A DNA stretch of 64,000 nucleotides from Stenotrophomonas pavanii (lineage in GTDB: Bacteria > Pseudomonadota > Gammaproteobacteria > Xanthomonadales > Xanthomonadaceae). Made by a program: the position numbers and the translations under genes. The notes under the pieces are model-generated. The model ran no database searches. It saw nothing but the letters and a program-made list of their open reading frames with translations, and was not told the DNA's origin. Location of the stretch: contig NZ_FNFQ01000002.1 of NCBI RefSeq assembly GCF_900101175.1, positions 62,001 to 126,000 on the forward strand, in the 5' to 3' direction. Below, in pieces: positions 33,441 to 42,927 of the stretch (the first letter of the stretch is position 1; the number at the start of each line of letters is the position of its first letter).

Positions 33441-35645
33441 TCAGCCTACGTCGGGCAAGCCGGGCAACAGCTTGTCCAAGGTGATGGGATAGTTGCGCAC
33501 GCGCACGCCGGTTGCGTTGTAGATCGCATTGGCGATCGCGGCGCCAACCCCGCAGATGCCCAGTTCACCCACACCCTTGGCCTTCATCGGCGAGATCACC
33601 GGATCCAGCGTGTCGAGGAAGACCACCTCCTGGTACGGGATGTCGGCGTGCACGGGAACCTCGTAGCCCGCCAGGTCGTGGTTGATGAACAAACCAAGCC
33701 GTTTGTCGACCACCAGCTCCTCCATCAGGGTTGCGCCCGCACCCATCACCATCCCGCCGATGACCTGGCTGCGTGCAGACAGCGGATTGAGGATCCGGCC
33801 GCCATCGCATACGGCAAGCATGCGACGAATGCGCGTTTCTCCAGTGTAGGCATGCACGGCGACCTCGCAGAAATGCCCTGCATAGGTGCCGACGTCGTAG
33901 CCTTGTTTGAAGTCGCCGAAGGTAATGCCGTCCTCCGCCGACAGTGTGCCCGCCTCCGCCAGCTTGATGGTCCGCCCATCCGCCTGGATGCGGCCATTGG
34001 CGAAGTCTGCGGTGTCGCCGTCGAAGCCGAGTTTCTCGCCCACCTTGCGGCGCAGGCTGACGCACGCCGCGTACACGCCCGCGGTGGAGCTTGCCGCGCC
34101 CCACTGGCCGCCGGAACCGGCGGAGGCGGGATGACGGGAGTCACCGAGAGTGACCTGGACCTGGTCCAGCGGCACGCCCATGGTCTCGGCTGCCGTCTGC
34201 GCGATGATCGTGTAGGAGCCGGTGCCGATGTCGGTCATGTCGGTCTCGACAATCACGCCGCCCTGGCCGTCAAGCCGGACACGCGCCGCCGACTTCATCG
34301 TCGGTGCGCCGCGATAGCCCGCGGACACGCCCATGCCGACCAGCCAGTGCCCTTCCCTGACCTGTGCCGGCCGGGCGTTGCGCTTGTTCCAGTTGAAGCG
34401 CTCCGCGCCTTCGCGCAGGCAGCGCACCAGGTTGCGGTCGGAGAACTTCTTGGACGGATCGCCGGGCACGACCTCGGGCTCGTTGAGGATGCGGAACGCG
34501 ATCGGGTCGAGACCCAGCTTCTCGGCCATTTCGTCCATTGCCACTTCCAGCGCCATGTGGCCCGGTGCTTCGCCCGGTGCGCGCATCGCATTGCCTTCGG
34601 GCATGTCGAGCGTGGCGATGTAGTTGGCCACCAGGCGGTTTGCGCCTGCATAGAGCTTGGGCGTCTGCAGGGTGCCGTTCTCGCCATCCTCGCCGTTGAT
34701 GTTGCCCGACCAGTTCTCATGGGCGATGGCGGAGATCCGGCCATCCTTTCCGCAGCCGATCCGCACGCGCTGGAGGGTGGCGTGCCGGTGCGTGGTGTTG
34801 TTGGGCATCAACGGGCGTTGCAGCGCGATCTTCACCGGTCGCCCGACCTGCTTGGCCGCCAACGCGGCCAGCACCGCGTCGGCACGGATGAACAGCTTGC
34901 CGCCGAAGCCGCCGCCGATATAGGGCGAGTCCACGCGCACCTTGGCAGGATCGATGCCGAGGATCGCCGCCATGCCCTGCCTGGCCCAGTCGATCATCTG
35001 GTTCGCCGTCCACAGCGTGAGCGTGTCACCCTCCCAGGCGGCGATGGTGGCGTGCGGCTCCATCATCGAATGACTTTCGTCGGAGGTGTGATAGGTCTCG
35101 TCGAGCTTGACCACGGCGCTCGCGTAGGCGGTGTCGAAATCGCCCAACGCCTGCCGGTCGGGCTTGCCGTCACGCCCCTTTGCCAGCGGTGCGGACGGTG
35201 CCAGGGCCGGGAAATCGAAGCGGCCCTTGCTGCGCTCGTAGCGGGTGCGGATCAGCGCCGCGGCGGCGCGGGCCTGCTCGAAGGTCTCTGCCACCACGCA
35301 CGCGATGGCCTGGTGGTAGTGGGCCACTTCGGGTCCGCCGAACAACGGCGCGTTGTTCCAGTTCGATTTGCCGACCGGCTTGGTTTCCGGTGCGGTGATG
35401 ACCGCCAGTACGCCGGGCGCGGCACGTGCGCGGGAGGCATCCATCGAAATGATGCGCCCCTTGCCAATGCCCGCACCGACGATGTAGCCGTAGGCCTGGT
35501 TTGGGGCCACGTCGTGGCGCTCGTAGGCATAGGGGGCGGTGCCGGTGGTCTTGCGTGGACCGTCGATGCGCGGCGTCGACTTGCCGACGACCTTGGCCTT
35601 GTCGAACAGGTTGTCGCCGGCGGGGGCGTTGAATTCAAGGGGCAT
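33441..35645 (-). CDS. paoC: Molybdopterin-binding subunit of aldehyde/xanthine oxidoreductase (PaoC-like)
   Basis: 734 residues from ATG 35645, overlapping paoB by one base. Domains: N-terminal aldehyde oxidase a/b hammerhead (VVGKSTPRIDGPRKTTGTAPYAYE), then the large Mo-binding part with SPYIGGGFGGKLF, EAPGHMALEVAMDEMAEKLGLDP, GSGGQWGAASSTAGVY and, near the end, AKGVGELGICGVGAA, whose Glu is the expected catalytic base. Length fits PaoC. The enzyme oxidises aldehydes, probably in the periplasm because subunit A carries a Tat signal. No inactivating change is seen. Confidence 0.95.
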   Translation of the reverse strand: MPLEFNAPAGDNLFDKAKVVGKSTPRIDGPRKTTGTAPYAYERHDVAPNQAYGYIVGAGIGKGRIISMDASRARAAPGVLAVITAPETKPVGKSNWNNAPLFGGPEVAHYHQAIACVVAETFEQARAAAALIRTRYERSKGRFDFPALAPSAPLAKGRDGKPDRQALGDFDTAYASAVVKLDETYHTSDESHSMMEPHATIAAWEGDTLTLWTANQMIDWARQGMAAILGIDPAKVRVDSPYIGGGFGGKLFIRADAVLAALAAKQVGRPVKIALQRPLMPNNTTHRHATLQRVRIGCGKDGRISAIAHENWSGNINGEDGENGTLQTPKLYAGANRLVANYIATLDMPEGNAMRAPGEAPGHMALEVAMDEMAEKLGLDPIAFRILNEPEVVPGDPSKKFSDRNLVRCLREGAERFNWNKRNARPAQVREGHWLVGMGVSAGYRGAPTMKSAARVRLDGQGGVIVETDMTDIGTGSYTIIAQTAAETMGVPLDQVQVTLGDSRHPASAGSGGQWGAASSTAGVYAACVSLRRKVGEKLGFDGDTADFANGRIQADGRTIKLAEAGTLSAEDGITFGDFKQGYDVGTYAGHFCEVAVHAYTGETRIRRMLAVCDGGRILNPLSARSQVIGGMVMGAGATLMEELVVDKRLGLFINHDLAGYEVPVHADIPYQEVVFLDTLDPVISPMKAKGVGELGICGVGAAIANAIYNATGVRVRNYPITLDKLLPGLPDVG

Positions 35646-36595
35646 CAGCGCTCTCCTTCCACCAGCACGGCTGCGAGGGTGCGCTCGGCGAGCGCGATCT
35701 TGAACGCATTCTCCCGCGTCGGACGGGCACCGGCGAACACCTGCCGGGCCGCGGCCTTTACGCCGTCGCGCAGCAGCTGTTCGGCTGCCTCGACGCGCCA
35801 CGGCTTCGGCGCAACTCCACCGAAGGCGAACCGCGCCGAGCCGTCTCGCTGCACGACCGCGGCGACCGACACCAGTGCGAACGCATAGGACGCGCGGTCA
35901 CGTACCTTGTGGTACACGTGCCGACCGCCCAGAGGCTTCGGCAGCGTGACGTGGGTGATCAGCTCACCGCGCTGCAGCACGTTGTCCTGCTGTGGCCTGT
36001 CGCCGGGGGAACGATGGAAATCGGCAATCGGGATGCTGCGCGTACTGCCGTCACCGCTGACGGTCTGAATCGAGGCGTCCAGCACCCGCAGGGCCACCGC
36101 CATGTCGCCCGGATAGGTCGCGATGCAGCTGTCCGAGGTGCCGATCACGCCCATCTGCCGGGAGAATCCCTCGAGCGCGCCGCAGCCTGATCCGGGCAGG
36201 CGCTTGTTGCAGGGCAGATGGGGGTCGTAGAAATACGGGCAGCGCGTGCGCTGCAGCAGGTTGCCGCCGGTGGTGGCTTTGTTGCGCAGCTGCCCGGAGG
36301 CGCCTGCCACGATCGCGCGGGTCAGCACCGCGTAGTCGCGGCGCACGCGCTCATGCGAGGCCAGCGCGGTATTGGTGACCAGCGTGCCGATGCGCAGGCC
36401 ACCCTCGTCGGTGGTTTCGATCCTGTCCAGGCCGATGTCCTGCACATCGACCAGGTGCGCTGGCGTCTCGACCTCAAGCTTCATCAGGTCGAGCAGGTTG
36501 GTCCCTCCGGCCAGGAACTTCGCGCCCTCGGTACCGGCGACGGCCTTGGCGGCCTCGGCCGGGGATTTGGCGCGTTCGTAACTGAAGGCCCTCAT
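35645..36595 (-). CDS. paoB: FAD-binding subunit of aldehyde oxidoreductase (PaoB-like)
   Basis: 316 residues from ATG 36595. The FAD-binding motifs are [21 protein letters not shown] and [13 protein letters not shown]. The segment [23 protein letters not shown] carries the extra cysteines that bind a [4Fe-4S] cluster in PaoB-type subunits. The C-terminal CO-dehydrogenase flavoprotein domain is seen in [21 protein letters not shown]. It passes electrons between the Mo and 2Fe-2S subunits. A 4-nt overlap with paoA and a 1-nt overlap with paoC show tight coupling. Confidence 0.94.
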   Translation of the reverse strand: MRAFSYERAKSPAEAAKAVAGTEGAKFLAGGTNLLDLMKLEVETPAHLVDVQDIGLDRIETTDEGGLRIGTLVTNTALASHERVRRDYAVLTRAIVAGASGQLRNKATTGGNLLQRTRCPYFYDPHLPCNKRLPGSGCGALEGFSRQMGVIGTSDSCIATYPGDMAVALRVLDASIQTVSGDGSTRSIPIADFHRSPGDRPQQDNVLQRGELITHVTLPKPLGGRHVYHKVRDRASYAFALVSVAAVVQRDGSARFAFGGVAPKPWRVEAAEQLLRDGVKAAARQVFAGARPTRENAFKIALAERTLAAVLVEGER

Positions 36596-37239
36596 GAGCG
36601 CCTCCCTGTAGAGGTCACGCCAGCGACCTCTTCCATTGCCTCGGCAATGTTGGAATAGGCCCCGCAGCGGCAGAGGTTGCCGCTCATGCGTTCGCGCATT
36701 TCCATGTTGGTGGCCCGGGGCCGTGCACTGACGTCCGCCTGTACATGGCTGGGGACACCCCGCTTGATCTCGTCCAGTACCGCCACCGCCGAGCAGATCT
36801 GCCCTGGCGTGCAGTACCCGCACTGGTAGCCGTCATGCTTGATGAAGGCGGCCTGCATCGGATGCAGGTCGTCGGGGGTTCCGAGGCCTTCGATGGTGGT
36901 GATGGCATCGCCCTGGTGCTGCACCGCCAGGCTGAGGCAGGCATTGATGCGCTCACCGTTGACCAGCACGGTGCAGGCACCGCATTGACCGTGGTCGCAG
37001 CCCTTCTTGGTTCCGGTCAGCTTCAGATGTTCGCGCAGGGCATCGAGCAGCGTGGTCCGGGTGTCGAGCTCAAGCTCCCGCCGCTTGCCGTTGACGGTCA
37101 ACGCCACCGTGCTGATGACCGGCGGCCTGGGCGGCGGGGGCGTCGCCAGCTCGGCGGCGAGCGATGACGCCCCCGGTGCGGCGGACATTGCCACGGTCGT
37201 GACGCCGCCGGCGATCACCTGGCGACGCGTCAACTTCAT
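36592..37239 (-). CDS. paoA: 2Fe-2S subunit of aldehyde oxidoreductase with Tat signal (PaoA-like)
   Basis: 215 residues from ATG 37239. The N-terminus [25 protein letters not shown] is a twin-arginine signal. The plant-type 2Fe-2S site is [15 protein letters not shown] with a preceding TKKG, and the second cluster site is CGYCTPGQI with GNLCRCGAY. First gene of the operon paoA-paoB-paoC-xdhC-mocA. Longer starts up to 37320 are possible but would bury the Tat signal. Confidence 0.94.
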   Translation of the reverse strand: MKLTRRQVIAGGVTTVAMSAAPGASSLAAELATPPPPRPPVISTVALTVNGKRRELELDTRTTLLDALREHLKLTGTKKGCDHGQCGACTVLVNGERINACLSLAVQHQGDAITTIEGLGTPDDLHPMQAAFIKHDGYQCGYCTPGQICSAVAVLDEIKRGVPSHVQADVSARPRATNMEMRERMSGNLCRCGAYSNIAEAMEEVAGVTSTGRRS

Positions 37240-37476
37240 TCCTTCATCACAACTTGGCACAGTGACCTCCTGGCGTTCGGGAAAATCCCGTGGCTGGATG
37301 GACGCGCTCAGACTACCCAAGGGGCACTATGCCCATCTGCAAGGTACAGATCTGTGAAGTCGGTCGGAGGCGCGCCGGCATCATCGGCCGAGCCTGCTGG
37401 CCGGTCATCCTCAACGCCGCCTCTGGCAAGAGTGCGCCACTGACACTGATCCGCGCCACTTCCTCACTGATGCATG

Positions 37477-37668
37477 CACATCCGGCATCGCCCGGACGGA
37501 GCGATCCATGCCTGGGAGTTCGAAGAAAAGGGCAAGGAATTCACCGTGCGCGGCGACGAGCCGTGGGTCTTCAACAGCATGACCCACGTCATCAATGCCG
37601 CACTGGATGGCTTGGGCTTGGCATACGCACCGGAACCGCTGGTGGCCGAGCACATCGCGCAAGGCAGG
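37477..37668 (+). pseudogene. Fragment of LysR-family regulator, direct repeat of 41905-42096
   Basis: 192 bp nearly identical to the effector-domain codons of the intact LysR gene at 41326-42219. The peptide reads HIRHRPDGAIHAWEFEEKGK, then VFNSMTHVINAALDGLGLAY and PLVAEHIAQG. There is no DNA-binding domain upstream, and the frame ends soon after in unrelated sequence. A few dozen bases before it show weaker similarity, so the original copy was longer. It lies beyond the end of the operon that the intact LysR gene faces. Confidence 0.9.
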
Positions 37669-37691
37669 CCGAAGGAGCACTTTCCCGACCA

Positions 37692-38480
37692 TCATTCTTT
37701 TCGAACCTCAAGCTGACGTTGAATCGCGACGCGAACACGTTCGGCAGCATCGAGGCTGACGCGCTCCTCAAGCACATCGGCCAGATCGTATAGCTGCTCC
37801 GGCCCCAGGCCGATGTTCATGCTGATTCCAATGTGGGACTGCAATTGGGGCTCCACCCCGTACATGGCGGCCAGCATGCTGACCGTAGCCAATTCGCGGC
37901 TTTGCCAATCAAGATTGTCGCGCTCGAAGATGTCGCCGAAGAGGTGCGTACGGAGGTATTGATTTGCTTGCGGGGCAAAATCGAACAAAGGCCCTGAGAC
38001 AGGAGCGCCGGCCAGCCTGGTCTGGTTTGCCGTGCCTGCAGCGAGCAAGGCATCGCCTGTGGGAATCGGCTTGCGGGGCTCGCGGCCGGCGTCATCCTGG
38101 ATGCCCTGCTGTCTCCGCGCATCCGCCACCTTCATCAGTTCGCCCAGCGCGTTTAGGCTCCGCGGAAACCCCGCATAAGCGTAGAGCTGCATCAGGACCT
38201 CTCGCGTTTCGGCCAGACTCAATCCCGCGTCCAGGCCCTGGTTCAACGCCTGATGAAGGCCATCCAAGTCGCCGGCCGCTGCGAAGGCGCCGATCGGAAT
38301 GATGGCTTTCCGGCGCGGATCCAGTTCAGTTGTGGGGGCTTGATTTGATTTGGTGTGCATCGCTATTCCTTCGTGTGCGAAAGCCATCTGACCTGGAACG
38401 GCAGCAAGCGTCGCCGCGCCCAGCAGATTGGCAAGAAGGCTGGGCCCCAAGATAGGCAGCCAGCCTCTAGAACGACTCAA
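37692..38480 (-). CDS. Carboxymuconolactone decarboxylase family protein, probably exported
   Basis: 262 residues if translation starts at TTG 38480, which has GGAGGT 5 nt upstream and yields a plausible signal peptide (LLANLLGAATLAAVPGQMAFA). ATG 38360 with AAGGA is an alternative giving a 222-residue cytoplasmic protein. Two CMD repeats are seen: LNQGLDAGLSLAETREVLMQLYAYAGFPRSLNAL and SRELATVSMLAAMYGVEPQLQSHIGISMNIGL. The usual AhpD-type CxxC is absent, so a lactonase-like or structural role is likelier than peroxidase. Last gene of the operon facing LysR. Confidence 0.85.
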   Translation of the reverse strand: MSRSRGWLPILGPSLLANLLGAATLAAVPGQMAFAHEGIAMHTKSNQAPTTELDPRRKAIIPIGAFAAAGDLDGLHQALNQGLDAGLSLAETREVLMQLYAYAGFPRSLNALGELMKVADARRQQGIQDDAGREPRKPIPTGDALLAAGTANQTRLAGAPVSGPLFDFAPQANQYLRTHLFGDIFERDNLDWQSRELATVSMLAAMYGVEPQLQSHIGISMNIGLGPEQLYDLADVLEERVSLDAAERVRVAIQRQLEVRKE

Positions 38481-38952
38481 TGCGGACCTCCACGGCCCCG
38501 GTCTTGCGAAGGAGCTGCAGCCCTCCTTCGATGCGACCCAGCCTTACGAGACCCTTTGAATAGCCAAAAGGCCTGTGAAAAATCGCCAGGTTTCCCCAAG
38601 GCGCATAGAAGGCCATATCACCTGCCACGGGCGTGATTCCCTCCGGCTCGCCCTCCACGTTCAGACTGCGCGGCAGCTGCGCAATCTTCTCAGTCGCGGC
38701 GTAGTCTTCAAGTTGCAGGGTCAGCGGCAACTGAGCAATGAACTCGCGTGCAGGAAGGCTGTCCTCCAGGGTGGCTGACAGCACTTGATCATTGATGATC
38801 AGTCGAATTTTCATGGGATGACTCTCCTGATTGGCCTCAGTTCTGGCGGCAGCGACGGCTGGATGATCGGGCGCGGCTGAGCAAGCTGCTACCGCCCCAA
38901 AAGCAGCGAGGAGCACGAGCAGCTTCGCCGTTATCGAAGTGAGGCGTGTCAT
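38467..38952 (-). CDS. Cyclophilin-like fold lipoprotein
   Basis: 161 residues. N-terminal lipoprotein signal LLVLLAAFGAVAAC with the lipidated Cys at about 24. The mature part has KIRLIINDQVLSATLEDSLPAREFIAQLPLTL, then DMAFYAPWGNLAIFHRPFGYSKGLVRLGRIEGG, the signature of the small cyclophilin-like family (DUF-type, TM1367-like). Molecular function is unknown. It overlaps the MFS gene by 4 nt and the CMD gene by 14 nt. Confidence 0.88.
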   Translation of the reverse strand: MTRLTSITAKLLVLLAAFGAVAACSAAPDHPAVAAARTEANQESHPMKIRLIINDQVLSATLEDSLPAREFIAQLPLTLQLEDYAATEKIAQLPRSLNVEGEPEGITPVAGDMAFYAPWGNLAIFHRPFGYSKGLVRLGRIEGGLQLLRKTGAVEVRIESF

Positions 38953-40160
38953 CGCTTCGGAGCCCCTGTGGCAATCGCCGCAGCTGACGTGTGCACCTCT
39001 TCAGCCGCAGTGGCGTAGGCAAGCAGCGCGGCAAACAACAGGATGCCCGCACTCGCCAAGAACGTGCTGGCAAAGCCAAGGCTGTCGAACAGCAGCCCGC
39101 CGAGGGTGGCACCCAGCGCAATGGAGCACTGAACCACCGCAACCATCAGCCCGCCGCCGGCCTCGGCATTATCGGTGAAGGTGCGCGCCAGCCAGCTCCA
39201 CCAGCCGACCGGTGCGGATGTGGCCAGCAGACCCCACGCCGAGAGCAGTGCGGCGGTCGGCCAAAGGTGGGGCCCGAGTGGAACCAGAGTGACGGCAATC
39301 AGCGCCATGAGGGCGGGAAGAATCACCAGCGTGCGGTAGAGCCCGCGCCTGATGAATGCCCCGATGGCAAGTGTGCCCACGAAACCACTCACTCCGATCG
39401 CCAGCAGAACCCACGGAACCGCAGATACCCCAGCATGCGTGACACGCTCCAGGAACGGCCGCACGTAGGTGAACAGGGCAAACTGCCCCATGAAGAACGC
39501 AGCGCAGGCCATCATGCCCAGTGCCACCACGCGTCGTCGCAGCAACACGACGACCCCGCCGTGTGATCGGCCCTCCTCCGCTTCCATGGACGGGAGACAA
39601 ACCCACTGCCAGGCCAGGGCGACAGCTGCCACCGGCACAAGACAGAGGAATGCGCCGCGCCATCCCATCATGCTGCCAAGATAGCTGCCCAGTGGTGCCG
39701 CAATGACCGTTGCAAGGGCGTTGCCACTGTTGAATATCGCCAAGGCTCGCGGTACCTCGGCCTCCGGTACCAGCCGCATCGCGGTTGCGGCGGACAATGA
39801 CCAGAAACCGCCGATCACTACGCCGATCAGCGCACGGCCTGTCATGTAGACCGGATAGTTCTGGGCCAGCGCTACCACCAGTCCCGACACCGCCATCAAC
39901 GCCGTGAGGGACAACAGCAACGTTCGGCGGTTCACGCTACCCGCCAATCGCGAGATCGACAGGCTGGTCAACACCGCAAATACACCCGAAATGGCAATGC
40001 CGTAGCCGGCAAGGCCCTCGCTCACGCCCAGGTCTGCCGCCAAGGGAGTGAGCAGGCTCACGGGCATGAATTCCGAGGCGATCAACGCGAAGACGCACAG
40101 CGTCATTGCGAACACGCCGCCCCAGTTGGCGCGATGTGCGGGGGCGTCGGTGCGGCTCAT
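38949..40160 (-). CDS. MFS efflux transporter
   Basis: 403 residues with twelve hydrophobic segments. The N-terminus has FAMTLCVFALIASEFMPVSLLTPLAADLGVSEGLAGYGIAISG, the pattern of sugar/arabinose-efflux-like (SotB/YdhP) members. TGRALIGVVIGGFWSLSAATAMRLVPEAEVPRALAIFNSGNA matches the DHA1-type motif. It probably exports a small organic molecule. It overlaps the upstream hydrolase gene and the downstream cyclophilin-like gene by 4 nt each. Confidence 0.93.
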   Translation of the reverse strand: MSRTDAPAHRANWGGVFAMTLCVFALIASEFMPVSLLTPLAADLGVSEGLAGYGIAISGVFAVLTSLSISRLAGSVNRRTLLLSLTALMAVSGLVVALAQNYPVYMTGRALIGVVIGGFWSLSAATAMRLVPEAEVPRALAIFNSGNALATVIAAPLGSYLGSMMGWRGAFLCLVPVAAVALAWQWVCLPSMEAEEGRSHGGVVVLLRRRVVALGMMACAAFFMGQFALFTYVRPFLERVTHAGVSAVPWVLLAIGVSGFVGTLAIGAFIRRGLYRTLVILPALMALIAVTLVPLGPHLWPTAALLSAWGLLATSAPVGWWSWLARTFTDNAEAGGGLMVAVVQCSIALGATLGGLLFDSLGFASTFLASAGILLFAALLAYATAAEEVHTSAAAIATGAPKR

Positions 40161-41215
40161 TTCCCGGCCAGGCCGCGCTGGAAGAACGTGGCCAGCTTGT
40201 CAAGGGGAATCAGCTGGATGCGGTCGTACAGATCCACGTGGCCGGCACCCTTTACCCAGTAGATCTCCTTCGGCTGCCCTGCCCTTCGGTAGGCGTCCTC
40301 GCTGAACTCGCGGGAATGCGCGACGTCGCCGGAGACGAAGAGCATTGGTCGGGGCGAGATCGTCTCGATGTCGTTGAAGGGATAGAAGTTCATGAATTTG
40401 ACCAGGCTGCTGAAGAGCGGCTGGGTTGTCAGTTCGGCCTTGTCACCCTTTGGCGTATAGGCGCCGCGCGGGGTGCGGTAGAAGTCGAAGAACTCACGCT
40501 GGATGGCGGGCGTGTCAGCATCGAGGTGGTTCACGGTGCCAGGCACGAACACCGGCGCCCCGCCCTTGAATTCGGCCAGACGCTGATCTGCCGCGGACTG
40601 GATCACCGCCTTGCGCTGCTCCAGCGACTGGCCACTGTTCAGCCCCTGCCGTGCCGCCGCACCCATGTCGTACATGCTGACCGTGGCGATGGCCTTGATG
40701 CGTGGGTCGATCTTGGCGGCACTGATTACAAAGCTGCCGCTGCCACAGATGCCCAAGCCGCCGATGCGGTCCGGGTCCACAAATGACTGCGTGCTCAGGA
40801 AATCCACGGCCGCACTGATGTCGTCCGAGTAGATTTCCGGCGCCACCAGGTGTCGCGGTGCGCCGCCACTCTCGCCCCAGAAGGAAAGATCGATCGCCAG
40901 CGTGACGAAGCCCTGCTCGGCCAGCTTCTGCGCATAGAGCTGGGAACTCTGCTCCTTCACTGCGCCCATCGGGTGGCCAACGACCACTGCGGGGGCGCGG
41001 CTGCCGTCGGGCAGGCCTCGAGGGCGGTAAAGCGTACCCACCACCTGCATCTCGTACTGGTTGTGGAAGCTCACGCGCTCCCCCTTGACCGTGGGGCTGC
41101 GGTAGAAGTTGTCGGATCCATGGGGCGGGGCCGGCACCGGTGCGTCAGCGGCCATGGCCGAAGCTGGAACGTAGAGGCTGGCGAGCAGCGCCAGTAACAG
41201 CGTGGTGCGTTTCAT
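40157..41215 (-). CDS. Secreted alpha/beta hydrolase (dienelactone hydrolase-like)
   Basis: 352 residues from ATG 41215 with signal peptide MKRTTLLLALLASLYVPASAMA. AVVVGHPMGAVKEQSSQLYAQKLAEQGF and IDLSFWGESGGAPRH precede the nucleophile elbow GICGSGSFV, with Ser at GSGSF. LFVSGDVAHSREFSEDAY and WVKGAGHVDLYDR supply the acid and His regions. First gene of a four-gene operon (hydrolase, MFS, cyclophilin-like, CMD), divergent from a LysR gene that probably controls it. Confidence 0.92.
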   Translation of the reverse strand: MKRTTLLLALLASLYVPASAMAADAPVPAPPHGSDNFYRSPTVKGERVSFHNQYEMQVVGTLYRPRGLPDGSRAPAVVVGHPMGAVKEQSSQLYAQKLAEQGFVTLAIDLSFWGESGGAPRHLVAPEIYSDDISAAVDFLSTQSFVDPDRIGGLGICGSGSFVISAAKIDPRIKAIATVSMYDMGAAARQGLNSGQSLEQRKAVIQSAADQRLAEFKGGAPVFVPGTVNHLDADTPAIQREFFDFYRTPRGAYTPKGDKAELTTQPLFSSLVKFMNFYPFNDIETISPRPMLFVSGDVAHSREFSEDAYRRAGQPKEIYWVKGAGHVDLYDRIQLIPLDKLATFFQRGLAGK

Positions 41216-41325
41216 GGGCGTATGGCCTCGGTTGGGGACACGGGTCGCCACGATAGGCCCCAGCCCCTATATCGATAAGCCGGTTGAAAGTTGATGCATT
41301 ACTGAGTTGCGCTCACAATTGACCC
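41216..41325. promoter_or_regulatory. LysR divergent control region
   Basis: 110 bp between divergent starts. It contains an imperfect dyad, GATAGG (41252-41257) with CCTAT (41266-41270), spaced like LysR-type sites, and the nearby ATCGAT. Binding by the adjacent LysR protein is inferred from the divergent arrangement. Confidence 0.5.
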
Positions 41326-42219
41326 ATGAGCACCGTGAAAACCCATGACCTGCAAGCGTTCCTGGTAGTGGCGCAGGAGCAGAGTTTCACCAAGGCGGCG
41401 GTTCGTCTTGGGGTAACGCCCTCTGCGCTGAGCCATTCGATGCGCCTGCTGGAAGAGCGCCTGGGAATTCGCCTGCTCGCGCGGACCACGCGCAATGTCT
41501 CTCCCACTGAAGCGGGCGAGCGCCTGATGCGCTCCATCGCACCACATTTCGAGGCCATCGGTGCCAGCGTGGAGGCGCTGGGTGACCTGCGCGACCGCCC
41601 AGCTGGAACGCTACGAATCTCCTGCACGGATGATTCCATGGAAACCATCATCCGTCCGCGGCTTGCCGGATTCCTGGACGCATACCCGGACATTACGCTT
41701 GAGTTCTACGTAGATTACGGCTTTACCAATGTGGTGGAGCAGCGCTTCGATGCGGGCATCCGGCTCGGAGAGGCACTGAGCAAGGACATGGTTGCTGTCA
41801 GGGTCGGCCCCGATTGGCGTCTGGTCGTGGTGGGCTCACCCGACTACTTCGAGAAGTATCCGAAGCCGAAGAAGCCTGCCGACATTACGCGCCACCGCTG
41901 CATCCACATCCGGCATCGCCCAAGCGGTGCCATCTATGCATGGGAGTTCGAAGAGAAGGGCAAGGAATTCACCGTGCGCGGCGACGGGCCGTTGGTCTTC
42001 AACAGCATGACCCACGTCATCAATGCCGCACTGGATGGCTTGGGCTTGGCATATGCACCGGAACCGCTGGTGGCCGAGCACATCGCGCAAGGCAGGTTGG
42101 TGGCAGTGCTGGACAGGTGGTGCGTCCCCTTCCCCGGCTATCACCTTTACTACCCGAACCGTCGGCAGCCGTCGCCGGCATTTGCAGCGCTGGTTGCGTG
42201 GTGGAAGCTGGATAGGTGA
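41326..42219 (+). CDS. LysR family transcriptional regulator
   Basis: 297 residues. Winged helix-turn-helix DLQAFLVVAQEQSFTKAAVRLGVTPSALSHSMRLLEERLGIRLLARTTRNVSPTEAGERL, then an effector domain with GTLRISCTDDSMETIIRPRL, EFYVDYGFTNVVEQRFDAGIRLGE and GLGLAYAPEPLVAEHI. Codons 194-257 are duplicated as a fragment at 37477-37668. It likely regulates the divergent hydrolase-MFS operon and itself. Confidence 0.95.
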   Translation: MSTVKTHDLQAFLVVAQEQSFTKAAVRLGVTPSALSHSMRLLEERLGIRLLARTTRNVSPTEAGERLMRSIAPHFEAIGASVEALGDLRDRPAGTLRISCTDDSMETIIRPRLAGFLDAYPDITLEFYVDYGFTNVVEQRFDAGIRLGEALSKDMVAVRVGPDWRLVVVGSPDYFEKYPKPKKPADITRHRCIHIRHRPSGAIYAWEFEEKGKEFTVRGDGPLVFNSMTHVINAALDGLGLAYAPEPLVAEHIAQGRLVAVLDRWCVPFPGYHLYYPNRRQPSPAFAALVAWWKLDR

Positions 42220-42642
42220 CGTGGATGCCGATGCCGGGTGCGGTCTTGATTCCCCTTTGTGCACTGTATCGGCTGGAAACGGACACCAGCCCCACCCTCG
42301 ATAAATCTTCCTAATCCCCCAGCCGGGCGACAGCTTCCCTGCCCCATTTGCTAGCCATTGAACGTTATCGAGCACGCGCGGGCGGTCAATTCTGGAATCA
42401 ACATGACCAGCGAAGATGGTTTCGCGTGGGTGAATTTTCAGGCACGGCCATCGTGCACCCAGCTTTCAGCTAACACTCTCCGGAGAGCTTTGCGTGACGC
42501 CTCGCCAAGTTACGCACGCCCCCTCCCGTCTCGTTGTTCGCTGGAGCATGCCCTTGGCCACCGAAGCCCATAATTCACGAGGCTCAGTTGTAGCCGTGCT
42601 GGCAATCCTGACTCTACTTTAATCTCAGCACGCCTCTTGTAC
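42220..42642. other. Gene-free interval after LysR
   Basis: About 420 bp in which I see no gene. It includes copy 2 of the short repeat (42289-42317). The sequence is patchy in composition and has no obvious hairpin terminator with a T-run for the LysR gene. Confidence 0.5.
42289..42317 (+). repeat. Short dispersed repeat, copy 2
   Basis: The core CGATAAATCTTCCTAATCC is identical to 27247-27265, with near-identical bases before it. After it the two copies diverge at once (CCCAGCC versus GGTCGAT). Same orientation as the island copies. Confidence 0.55.
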
Positions 42643-42927
42643 TTACTCCGTCACCGAACAAAATAGACGCGCCGCGCGGGAACGCATGTTGCGCGTCCTC
42701 ATGTTGAGGAAAGACACCACACACGCCACTCTCTCGCCGGGAAGAATGACGTCAACGGTACTGTCATTGATCACGAATCCGTACCAGAGCTCACCGCCGC
42801 GTCGCGACAATGCCATGGGGCGTGCGTTGTTCTGACGCATCTCAAGAACGGGTCCGCCCAAAGAATCAACCATATCCAAATGGATCTCAGCTCGCGCTGG
42901 AACCATGTTCGGGAAAACAATCGTCAT
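42643..42927 (-). CDS. Small hypothetical protein (94 aa)
   Basis: 94 residues from ATG 42927 (MTIVFPNMVPARAEIHLDMV). The sequence is protein-like: LGGPVLEMRQNNARPMALSRRGGELWYGFVINDSTVDVILPGERVACVVSFLN, possibly a small beta domain of the PilZ/translocation type, but I cannot name it. A weak GAG precedes the start. Base composition is more AT-rich than neighbours. The frame is open to 43020, but that part lacks a ribosome site. Confidence 0.5.
   Translation of the reverse strand: MTIVFPNMVPARAEIHLDMVDSLGGPVLEMRQNNARPMALSRRGGELWYGFVINDSTVDVILPGERVACVVSFLNMRTRNMRSRAARLFCSVTE

Noticed and set aside
33648-35888. 746-codon forward open frame opposite paoC
   Set aside because: Antisense shadow of a high-GC gene; composition rich in His, Arg, Gly and Val repeats, no domain, while the reverse strand encodes an unmistakable PaoC.
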